NCBI GenBank assembly: GCA_004151065.3
Contig: NWUY0300030254.1
Span: 26,003-36,036 of the forward strand
From: Larix sibirica
Lineage: Eukaryota; Streptophyta; Pinopsida; Pinales; Pinaceae
Length of the DNA stretch: 10,034 nt
Direction of reading: 5' to 3'
The notes beneath the pieces were generated by a model. That model made no database searches, was not told the DNA's origin, and saw only the letters and a list, made by a program, of their open reading frames with translations. Shown here in pieces: positions 1 to 7,382 of this stretch (position 1 is its first letter; every line of letters starts with the position of its first letter). The position numbers and the translations under genes were made by a program.

Positions 1-470
1 ACACCACTCCATCATGAGCATCCATGAACTCCATATATCCTCCAAACCAAAGAACTCTATTGGGTTATCCTAGCCTTATAAAACACTATCGAAGCCCCAG
101 GCATTCCCAATCCATCTCCAATCCTCCAAATAGGTAACGAAGCTACCACATTCCAACTAGAGCTTGAATCCCTCCTCCATGACCACATCTCCTGAAGGGC
201 GCTATCCAAGTAAGTGGCTACTCCATGAGGCCTCAATCAAGGGCATCCAACAAACTATCAAAAGATATCCAATGCCTAAGGAAAGAAATCCAAATCAACA
301 CCGCCCTAAGGTTAAGCATCCATTGAGAAAGCTATCTCAATTGTGCATATCCATCATGGTCCATCTCTAATGCTACAATCCATCTCGGGCTATCCAAGGG
401 CTAGTCATACACCATGTACCCCATATCTGATGGAGAGCCCCAAAACATGGTGTAAACACTTTCAAAGTAA
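1..470. other. Unassigned C-rich stretch with recurrent ATCCA
   Basis: No gene is recognised here. The motif ATCCA recurs at irregular spacing, mostly as TATCCA, CATCCA or AATCCA, and the strand is poor in G. The longest open frame is about 68 codons (164-370), rich in His, Pro and Lys, with no motif I know. It could be decayed coding or leader sequence upstream of the Penelope-like relic, since Penelope reverse transcriptase would lie on this side, but I find no reverse transcriptase motif in any frame. Confidence 0.4.
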
Positions 471-841
471 CTTAAAGGTTTAACAAAAGTAATAATTGAT
501 TTAGTGAAAGAGGCAATAAAAGAAGGTTCTCACAAAGGATTCTATTCAATTACATGCTTATGTGGTAAGATGTACATCAGAGAGACAGGGAGGTCATTAG
601 AAGTTAGGCTAAAAGAACACAGTGTTGATATTAGATGCGATAGATTTAAAAAATCATCACTTGTTAAGCATGTTTACAACAACCACTAAATCTTCCCTTA
701 GAATTATAAAATAATAACCAAGACAGATCATTCCACTAAGAGGAAGATTAGGGAAAAGTGGAGATCAAAACACAACCAAAAAAATTCAATAGAGATGACA
801 CAAAGCTCAACAAAACATGGAATCCATTATTGCAAACACTT
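471..841 (+). pseudogene. Penelope-like retroelement, GIY-YIG endonuclease remnant
   Basis: GIY-YIG endonuclease domains form the C-terminal nuclease of Penelope-like retroelements and nick target DNA for target-primed reverse transcription. The frame opens after a stop at 468-470. It shows GFY, then CLCGKMYIRETGR, then RLKEH, then a basic stretch and a KSSLVKH motif: the spaced order of the family's GIY, Cys-x-Cys, YIG, Arg and His blocks. The Gly of YIG is Arg here. Stops at 687-689 and 699-701 interrupt the frame, which then resumes as KRKIREKW. A frameshift near 755-760 moves the reading to KKFNRDD and TWNPLL, the usual family C-terminus. No reverse transcriptase is visible upstream, so the copy is 5'-truncated, as is common after target-primed insertion. 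It is certainly non-functional. The GIY-YIG assignment is strong. The Penelope assignment, rather than another GIY-YIG protein, rests on the Cys motif and the NRDD...TWNPLL tail. Confidence 0.85.
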
Positions 842-954
842 GTTAATCATCATAATAATAAAACCGACATGAATAATGCTCATCAAGTTGATAGTAGCAT
901 AACAAATATCTATCAGTTAATCATGACTTTAAATCCTTTGAGCATTCTAGTCTC

Positions 955-987
955 TTGATGATGACTCCTAAGAGGGATTGAAGCATT
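955..987 (+). other. Degenerate hammerhead-like hairpin after Penelope relic
   Basis: About 110 bases past the endonuclease relic the sequence reads TTGATGA, a short stem-loop, then GAAGCATT. This has the order of a hammerhead core: CUGAUGA, stem II, GAAA. The possible stem pairs 963-969 with 973-979 around the loop AAG. It has four Watson-Crick pairs, two G-U pairs and one mismatch. Hammerhead motifs are known in Penelope-like elements. The core differs from consensus at C to T in the first box and A to G in the second, so activity is unlikely. Stems I and III were not established. Confidence 0.3.
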
Positions 988-1052
988 AAGAGATAAAAAT
1001 ATTATTAACATAGATTCCTCATTTTTATAATTTTCATTCATGTTTTTCTTCG

Positions 1053-1075
1053 ACACTTTATTCATGATAAAGTGT
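1053..1075. repeat. Perfect 9-bp hairpin with 5-nt loop
   Basis: ACACTTTAT (1053-1061) and ATAAAGTGT (1067-1075) are exact reverse complements around the loop TCATG, with one more G-T pair outside. There is no following T run, so it is not a simple terminator. It lies in the non-coding tail after the Penelope-like relic and may belong to that element's 3' region. Around it, 988-1230 is AT-rich and holds nothing else I can name. Confidence 0.6.
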
Positions 1076-1230
1076 TCAAGAAAGAATGCATTGCATTGGA
1101 TGTTATGGGTCTACTATTTTTGCTCAACCCACAAGTTTGGATTAGTGTTGTGAATACAAATGTGGCTTCACAATTAAATATTATTTCAGAGATTCAATTG
1201 AACCAACACAGGAAACCAACTAACTCATTA

Positions 1231-1466
1231 TTATCCTCGTGTAAATCATGACACTATTACTTTGCTAAAAAAGGGGATCACTTCCAAAAACGGGATATTA
1301 AAAAGCTTTGGTGGTAATGATTTCCTAACTTGTGTTATCCTCATGTAAATCATGACATTATGTTATCCTCATGTAAATAATGACACTATTACTTTGCTAC
1401 AAAAGGGGATCACTTTCAAAAACGGGATATTCAAAAGCTTTGGTGGTAATGATTTCCTAACTTGTG
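1231..1466. repeat. Tandem repeat 104 bp + 28 bp + 104 bp
   Basis: Each unit starts TTATCCTC. The first full unit is 1231-1334. A short unit holding only the head follows at 1335-1362, and the second full unit is 1363-1466. The two full copies differ at only a few positions, for example CCTCGTGT against CCTCATGT, a CpG to CpA change. The 132-bp offset is a multiple of three, so both copies read in the same frame, with a stop at the end of the first. The 65-codon open frame starting at 1352 is made mainly of the last copy and has no recognisable domain, so I do not call it a gene. The structure suggests slipped or unequal duplication. Confidence 0.85.
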
Positions 1467-1546
1467 TGAGCCAACTTGGAAAATGTTTCTTTTTTCATCA
1501 AATTTTGCTTGGAGACAAAACCATTCAAATGGCACTAGTGGCTAAC

Positions 1547-1587
1547 TAAGTGATCCAGGAGGATCCAAAAGGATCCAAGATCACTTA
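1547..1587. repeat. Three 10-bp units between 9-bp inverted arms
   Basis: TAAGTGATC (1547-1555) is the exact reverse complement of GATCACTTA (1579-1587). Between and overlapping them are three consecutive 10-bp units at 1551-1560, 1561-1570 and 1571-1580, each carrying GATCCA, two of them within GGATCC. The 10-bp period would place the units on one face of the helix. No function can be assigned. Confidence 0.7.
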
Positions 1588-1762
1588 AAATTTAAAATTA
1601 TTCAATAATGATGAAAGTGGTACTATCGCAAAGGGTTCAATGAGAGATTTTTGGCAACATTTGTTTCTCCTCAAACGGACTCTGAACAACCGAGATATTA
1701 AATTCTGAAGTCTCGGAAATATAGTGTTTTATGGTGCATAAATGGCCAAAGGGGCCACGTAG

Positions 1763-1810
1763 CACCACTATAAGGGTGACACGTGTCACCACTATAATGG
1801 TGACATGTGG
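1763..1810. repeat. 24-bp tandem doublet inside copy 1
   Basis: Two adjacent 24-bp units, 1763-1786 and 1787-1810, both begin CACCACTATAA and contain GGTGACA. Copy 2 of the larger duplication has a single counterpart at 2021-2044, so the doublet arose in copy 1 after, or was lost in copy 2 since, the larger duplication. Confidence 0.8.
1775..1790. promoter_or_regulatory. 16-bp perfect palindrome with G-box core
   Basis: GGTGACACGTGTCACC is its own reverse complement and is centred on CACGTG, the plant G-box recognised by bZIP and bHLH factors. It spans the junction of the two 24-bp units. A near copy with one changed pair lies at 2172-2185. Binding in vivo is inference only; the palindrome is partly a by-product of the repeat junction. 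Confidence 0.4.
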
Positions 1811-2352
1811 CATATGTGCAGTATACAGAGTTGACGTGGCATACCCATGTAGCACCACATGGCACTCCAGTTGCCAGGGTGGACGACATGGCAGTCAACA
1901 TGGCAGGTGAGTTAGCAAGCCACTGGACGTAGACGTGGACCAATGGCGAAGATATTAAATTCTGATGTCTCGGCAAAACAATGTTGTATGGTGCAGAAAT
2001 GGCCAAAAAGGGGCACGTGGCACCACTGTAAGGGTGACACGTGGCATCTGTGCAATATACAAAGCTTACGTAGCACCACATGGCTCTCTAGTTGACAAGG
2101 TGGATGACATGGTAGTCAGCGTAGCAGGTGAGTTGGCAAGTGGTTGGACACAAACATGGACCAACCTGAATGTGACACATGTCACCCCAAGGCGGGGAAA
2201 AATTGGCCCAAAGGCCAAACTATACGCCAGAGGAATCAAACCTATGACCACCAAACAACAAACACAATCCTTTACAACTAGGCCACCACATATCAATTGC
2301 AATGGAGTTGGCATATATTCTATTTAAGTTTATTAGTGGCGGAGGTAACCAA

Positions 2353-2411
2353 AAAAAAGGGTGGGGAGCCCACGGGTTTGAACCCGGGTCTCCTGCCCGA
2401 CACATAAGCAT
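2353..2411 (-). other. tRNA-like B box with T8 run (possible SINE or tRNA relic)
   Basis: Read on the minus strand, GGTTCAAACCC (2384 down to 2374) fits the Pol III B-box pattern GWTCRANNC. About 15 bases further on is an unbroken run of eight T (2352-2359), which would act as a Pol III terminator or be a SINE-like tail. Upstream on that strand lies GGCAGGAGACCCGG. The T stem does not pair well and no A box or anticodon arm could be placed, so this is not an intact tRNA. A tRNA-derived SINE end is the most likely source. The remainder of 2185-2636 is AT-rich with a weak inverted repeat (2448-2456 with 2542-2550). Confidence 0.4.
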
Positions 2412-2636
2412 ATGATATATATGTTAAACATTGCAACAAGCCGACCGCCAACCATAATATATAATGTAAACGCCAATAAACAACATATATATTTTATTAT
2501 ATATAACCATATAATGATTGTAACAAATGACAAAAATATTATATGGTTGGAGCACATGGATAGGCGTTGGCACATATTTTTGGGCTATGGTTATTTTGTT
2601 GCCATGAAAAGTGGGGTTGGTTAGGACCCATGGTGT

Positions 2637-2644
2637 TATATAAG
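2637..2644 (+). promoter_or_regulatory. TATA-box-like site TATATAAG
   Basis: TATATAAG sits in a locally less AT-biased context and fits the plant TATA consensus. No gene follows. If real it would belong to an LTR promoter of an element whose ends I cannot define. A chance match is quite possible in AT-rich DNA. Confidence 0.2.
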
Positions 2645-2858
2645 CACTTTTACAATTGTGCCAACACAAGTCATTTTTACATGACAAGTCACTTGCAATG
2701 AGAGTCATTGGGGCTAGGGCCAAGGAACAACGGCCGAGGTCATGAAGACATGCAAAGGACATAGATAAGGTGTGAAGCACATAATGGTCGAAGACTTTGG
2801 GCAAAAGCTTCTTTATACCTTTTCATTTTAATTCCCTTGCTTTGAATATGGCTTAAAC

Positions 2859-3011
2859 ATTATAGTTTTGTATATAAACTATTGAAGCCTAATAGATGGG
2901 TTTCTTTATTATAGTTTTTCTATGGAAACTATTGTAAGCCCAAAAATTATACGGCATGGTTTTTTCCATTATAGTTATGTAAATTACGGAAACCATATGT
3001 AATATTTTCCA
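2859..3011. repeat. Three degenerate ATTATAGTT units, two with 7-bp stems
   Basis: Units start at 2859, 2908 and 2968 with ATTATAGTT. In the first two, ATAGTTT and AAACTAT form exact 7-bp arms (2862-2868 with 2876-2882, and 2911-2917 with 2926-2932) around loops of 7 and 8 bases, followed by TTG and AAGCC. The third unit keeps only part of the second arm. Open frames on the minus strand across this area carry no domain. From 3012 to 3366 I see no feature. Confidence 0.6.
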
Positions 3012-3366
3012 TATGTGTTGGCATGGTAAGCAAGGGGAATATTTGGGAGGTGTCCTGGTGGATTTGGAGACCATAGAGTCTTCCACCAAGTGTTGTAATT
3101 GGCATTTGTAACTTGCCTTTGTGCACACATGTTGTAGTGATTTTGAGACTGTAGTGTCTATCACCCATGCACTTTTATTGCAATTTGAAGAAGTTTATAT
3201 TGCCATGATTTTAATAGGCTTGTAGCCACATATTTGTGAGAGGCATTGTTTGCCTAAAGCTTTATTTGGGAACTTTGCAAACTTGTCCAAGTTTCATAAG
3301 CTCTTTGGGACAATGAGGTAAGTATGAACTTGCTTGAATCTTGTAGTCTTGTGATCACATGATTGT

Positions 3367-3607
3367 CAGCTACAATTATGCACTGATACGAGTGGCGGCC
3401 TTCGGCATTCTCCGTCCGAAGAACAAAGGTGAAGGACTTGAAGGAGATTGTGGATTTTTAGAGACAGTTGTTGTGCAGCAGAAGCAGCTACAAGTTTTGC
3501 ATATTGATGCAAGTGTTGGCCTTTGACATTCTTGGTCTGAAGAACAAAGGTGAAGGATCTTCAAGAGAGTGGCTTTTCAGAGACACTTGTTATGCAGTGC
3601 AAACAAT
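3367..3607. repeat. Tandem repeat of about 120 bp, CpG-decayed second copy
   Basis: Copy A is 3367-3484 and copy B is 3485 to about 3607. Both begin CAGCTACAA and share an exact 19-bp block, GAAGAACAAAGGTGAAGGA, at 3418-3436 and 3539-3557. Copy A has CpG at 3389, 3396, 3403, 3413 and 3417. The aligned sites in copy B are CA, TG, TG, GG and TG. No protein or RNA is recognised. It may lie in an LTR or leader. Confidence 0.8.
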
Positions 3608-4532
3608 GAGCATTTGGTAAAGACTTCTTGCAGGTGAAATCCGTTTGTGATGTAAAAGCTTTTAAGTGTGTTTTTTTCATCATATTAATGGATCGGTTCG
3701 CAGTTGAAGTAGGCCCGGAGATGGAACCAAAAGATTATGGTGAACTCCATTATCACATGAGTGTTCATTTATGTGCTTGAATTTCTATGGCATTATGGTT
3801 GATTTTGTTTAAAGATGCACCGTAATAATTGCTCATGTTCACATGCATATAATCGTCAGTAAAAGATCTGTCGTCTAATATTTTCTTTGAGAATGCTCTC
3901 GCAGAAATCTTAGATCACTAAGAGGAAGCCTTCAAATTTAGTAGGGTAAGTATACACTTTGACTAACTATCAGGGTGACCTTGTAGCTTAATATGATAAT
4001 GCACGGGACTAAGTTTATTTCAAAGGACTATCCAAAATGAGAAAATGAAGGTTTGTGATAAAATATACCATGTAGCATAAAAAATTGACCACTGGAGTAG
4101 AGGGTGTAAGTAACGATAAGATTTTGAAGCTTTATAATGGTTTCCTAAAGGGATCTATCCGACATGAGCAAGATAAGATAGAGTGCCCAACTAATATGGC
4201 TAGTTATTAAGTTAGCCCACTATATTAGATCTTAGAATATAGCTACACACAACTCCCTCATATGATTCATGGCAAGAGGCCATGATGGATATGGTCTGAA
4301 TAGTGCAGCAACACCCTAGTCCACTAGAATCATGTCAAAGGAGAAAGCAAAAAAAGAGAATCAAGGGTTTGTTCTTTTGGGTATAGCAACAAATAGGGCA
4401 TAAGTACCCTAAGACAATATTTTTCACCTTCAAAAACTATGGGAAGAATGACTAGGAGACTCAACATGAGCCTAAATAAGAGTTGAGCCCCCATTGAAGC
4501 TTGAAGAAGAAGTGACCACCATATATAGGCAT
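3608..4532. other. No gene recognised; presumed upstream part of gypsy relic
   Basis: All frames are densely interrupted by stops and I see no zinc knuckle, primer binding site or other gag motif. Since the downstream fragment starts inside a Ty3/gypsy protease, the right part of this interval may hold decayed gag, but the sequence does not show it. A loose A-box-like match at 3984-3995 has no B box after it. Confidence 0.4.
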
Positions 4533-5090
4533 GACTTGGTCACAATCCTCATAAACTCAAGAGATTCCCAAATATTCATCAACGAAAATTTTACAAACCA
4601 AATCCATCGCATTACCTACCTACTTACAAACTTCTAAGTGATGCTTACAAATAGAGGAACTATAGGTCGTGGAAGAAGATTCTACAACATCAAAGTTAGC
4701 ATGGGAGATTACTACTTATCAAGCCCCATGTACAGCATTTCTATTAGAGTAGATGTGGTTATGAGAGTACAATGGATAAAATTTTGGGTACATCCCATGA
4801 ACTATAAGGACTTGTTTATGAGATTCTCAATGGAAGGGAGGGAATATCATATCACGGGCCTCAACTATCTACTCTCTAAAGTGAGAAACTCGCACATAAC
4901 AGATAATTTTCTTAGGAAAGGTGGTCTACAACAAGTAGGAAGATTTATTTCAATCCTACAACATATATTTGTTAAATGTGACAAAGTCTTCTATTGGATT
5001 CCCAAGGGAATACCCTTGGCACAAGATCATAAGAACGACATTGATGTTATACTAGGTAGTATCCCTCCCAACATTGCATCATACTTGTAG
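4533..5090 (+). pseudogene. Ty3/gypsy pol fragment: protease and linker to reverse transcriptase
   Basis: In life this polyprotein region supplies the retroviral-type aspartic protease that matures Gag-Pol. The reading frame, with one stop at 4635-4637, shows in order: LVTILINSRDSQIFIN, the position of the hydrophobic-DSG motif; a GRGRRFYNIKVSMGDYYLSS block followed by PMYSI and VDVVMRVQW, the second protease motif; a DLFMRFSMEGREY linker; and WIPKGIPLAQDH followed by GSIPPN, the block directly before gypsy reverse transcriptase. The catalytic Asp codon is Asn (4554-4556) and the following Gly is Arg, so the protease is dead. The frame ends at a stop at 5088-5090, exactly where the reverse transcriptase domain would begin, and I find no continuation. 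Downstream DNA is unrelated, so this is a truncation point. The superfamily call is strong; the lineage, perhaps near conifer IFG7-type elements, is a guess. Confidence 0.85.
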
Positions 5091-5453
5091 GGTGTTACCC
5101 GCTTAAAAATGCATGGTTCTTTTTACATTTTCATGGGCCTTTATCCTCTCATCAAACATAACAAAATACCTTGGAATTTAATAGAAATTATAGTTTGATT
5201 GAGGATTTTTAAGGACCACATTAATGGATGATATAGGGACGAAATACCTAGAAAAAAATGTCATGCCTTATTTAGGCTCTAGGGCATGATTTATGGCAAT
5301 TTAAGGGGTCAAATATATCCAAACTAGTAACACCCCGCCATGGGAGGTACAGAGAAAAAATGTCATTGTTTGGAGGAGTCCTGGGGTATAGCAAGAGGCA
5401 AGGAAGAGAGCTAATGGAGGAATTCTCTTGCTTGGAGCATTGTTTTTTCTCAA
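5091..5453. other. No gene recognised after gypsy break
   Basis: Expected reverse transcriptase motifs are absent in all frames. The stretch is AT-rich with frequent stops on both strands. A 63-codon minus-strand open frame at 5272-5463 has no domain. Confidence 0.4.
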
Positions 5454-5708
5454 ATGAGATCACTTGATGATGAACATTCTAGTTCAAGGGAGTATTGTGG
5501 TGGCTTGATCATGAATCTACCACATGCAAGATGGATGTTTGGTGAAAAAGGGGCTTCAAAATCATTGGAAATTGTATTTATGGGGCATTACACATTATGT
5601 GAGACACATTCCACATATTTGGAGGCATGTTCTACCATTGAGACATTTGGGCTAGGAGACTTGGTTCAAGTCATATTCTACATATGTGGAGGAATTTCCT
5701 TTGCATGA
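5454..5708 (+). other. Anonymous 84-codon ORF
   Basis: ATG at 5454, stop at 5706-5708. The translation is unremarkable in composition, with five Cys, a run RSLDDEHSSSREYCGG near the start and a hydrophobic end (VIFYICGGISFA). I recognise no domain, signal peptide or repeat. The frame is open back only to 5415. There is no promoter or neighbour supporting expression, and it lies among decayed elements, so it may be a remnant of transposon or host coding sequence or simply chance. Confidence 0.15.
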
Positions 5709-7382
5709 GGAAATGCTATCAAGCATGGATGACATGGTCTAATCCCCTAAATAAAGAAATGAAGCATACTCTAAAGAAGATAATGATAACTTGTGATAAG
5801 TAGACCTATGCAAAAGGTAAGAGAGATCCCAAGTTAATATTTTGACCTACAAACTAAGAAGGACCAAATGTGAACTCATTTACATGCTAGAAGAGGAGCA
5901 ATAGGGTTCATGAAGACTCTACAAGTGGTACACTAGGGTTTACGAATCCCTAAATCACATGAAGAAGGCCCTAATGAGGTATGCCTTAGGTGCGAATACA
6001 TGGTTTATAGATTTAAATATTAGTCTTCCCTCTAAATCCCTAAAAGGGACCAAGCCCAAGTTTGAGAGGATGGAAGCCTATAAATAGAGTATAAATTCAT
6101 TCACTAGAGGCATGGTTGGTTGCATGAGAGATACCCTCCAAGCTTAGTAGAATATCTATTAGGAGGAAGAAGTTAAGGGATACTTTGATGTGAGGTTCTT
6201 CATCAAGTTTCTATTTTCTTGGATTGCTTTGATGGTTAAAAAGTACTTGTACAAAATTTCTAGAATAATATTTATAGAAGGGCATTTTACTCCATTAAAA
6301 GGACATTAGGGTTGAGGTGAAACTCTCATCTTTGTCTTGTTGTAATCATTGTATTTATTGAAGAATACGTTTATGTTGTAATGGATTGATTATGGTTGTT
6401 CACTCTATTTTAAGGGCTTCCTTAGCTAAGATTTAAAGGTTAAGTGTGGGATGTTAAGGCCCTTTTGATCTTTAGGTGAAATCATACTTGAACACTAATG
6501 TATTGTTGGTTTTTTATTCTATAAAGAAAGATTCCTACTCTTGTTCACTTCATTTATGCTCGTATATGTGGTTGTCTTTTAATTCTCCATGGTTTCACAT
6601 TATACTTGATCAATTTTGTATTTGTTATAAGTAATATATTTATAAGAGCCTTCCTTTAGTTTTCTACATATTGAATTATATCCATGTGGTTAGTTCGAGA
6701 ATGTTTCTAGCAACCTTACTACAACATCCTTCATATTGTTTGAAATGTCGTAATTGTTAATCTTGACTCTATCACCCATTGGATAGGCAATAACCTTGGC
6801 AATACACCACCCCATTTATTTATAAAAATATATCTTAAACATCCTTACGAGGGAATTCCTCCTTGTGTCAAAGGAGAGTCAACCTCTTAAACTAAGAGGA
6901 AGGGTTATTGTGGTGACAATGATCAACCTTCCTAAGTTCCTTTAGGGTTGAAATTGGTTCTGGGAATTTGAAGATATTTAAGTGTGTTGAGAAATGTAGC
7001 TCAGATGAGAACTTTTTTCAAAGGTTTTAGTGTGAACATGCAAGAAGTGGATCAAGACATTTCATAAAGTGACCACTTAGGAAAAGTAAAAGTTTTGTGT
7101 TTTGTTGTTGAGTCTAATAAAGTTTATTTCATACATTAATGAATCGGGTGTGATTTAATCTAGGTTGTGCATCTCAAGTTAAGATTATGGTTTTGTCATA
7201 TCAGGAATTAGGAAAAACATAAAAATAAAAAAGATAGAGAGGTTGACTCACTTGAGAAGATTTAACGAGTAGGAGAGGAGGCAAAGTTTAAGAAGAAGGA
7301 GAAAGAGCATAGGTTGTATAGTAGATCCATACATCATTTGTGAAACAATGGGGTCGTACAAGGTTGTACATGTCATTTTTAC
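5709..7382. other. Non-coding stretch; no gene recognised
   Basis: Six frames are short throughout. Noted within it: a TATA box at 6079-6089 (own entry), a telo-box-like TAGGGTTT at 5934-5941 with several CCCTAAA-like words nearby, and an A-box-like TAGCTCAGATGA at 6997-7008 without a B box. Part of it may be LTR or leader of the flanking elements, but no LTR pair can be shown because only one side of each element is present. Confidence 0.4.
6079..6089 (+). promoter_or_regulatory. Strong plant TATA box TATAAATAGAG
   Basis: TATAAATAGAG is close to the ideal plant TATA box, preceded by CC and followed about 30 bases later by a purine-rich candidate start zone. No open frame follows for 1.8 kb, so the likeliest owner is the U3 region of a decayed LTR. 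Its relation to the copia element, whose primer binding site is 1.6 kb downstream, is unproven. Confidence 0.35.

Larger units (their letters stand above)
1694..2172. repeat. 257-bp head-to-tail duplication, ACGT-rich
   Basis: Copy 1 runs 1694-1950 and copy 2 begins at 1951. Both start GATATTAAATTCTGA and continue through matching blocks: GTCTCGG, ATGGTGCA, AAATGGCC, AGCACCACATGGC, GCAGGTGAGTT and ATGGACCAA or GTGGACCAA. Copy 2 is shorter, mainly because copy 1 holds an internal doubling at 1763-1810. The block is richer in G+C than its surroundings and holds eight ACGT tetramers between 1757 and 2071. Overlapping open frames on both strands (up to 127 codons) lack motifs and follow from the duplicated GC-rich text, so I reject them as genes. 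It may be part of an LTR or an unclassified non-coding repeat. Confidence 0.85.

Noticed and set aside
1231-1466. CRISPR-like or satellite array
   Set aside because: Only two full units and one fragment with no spacers; a eukaryotic retroelement context makes CRISPR implausible.
1352-1549. 65-codon open frame
   Set aside because: It consists mainly of one unit of the 104-bp tandem repeat; the same frame in the other copy is closed by a stop.
1698-2081. 127-codon minus-strand open frame in the ACGT-rich block
   Set aside because: It is made of the duplicated GC-richer text, overlaps equally long frames in other phases and shows no domain.
2424-2804. 126-codon minus-strand open frame
   Set aside because: It crosses AT-rich repeat-like DNA, has no recognisable motif and no supporting context.
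3984-3995. A-box-like TAGCTTAATATG
   Set aside because: Weak match, no B box downstream, no cloverleaf.
4264-4290. CATGGC...GCCATG inverted repeat
   Set aside because: Only six or seven pairs, no context; chance is enough.
5934-5941. Telo-box TAGGGTTT and nearby CCCTAAA words
   Set aside because: Scattered single words, not an array; expected by chance in AT-rich plant DNA.
6997-7008. tRNA A-box-like TAGCTCAGATGA
   Set aside because: No B box or tRNA fold follows at the right spacing.
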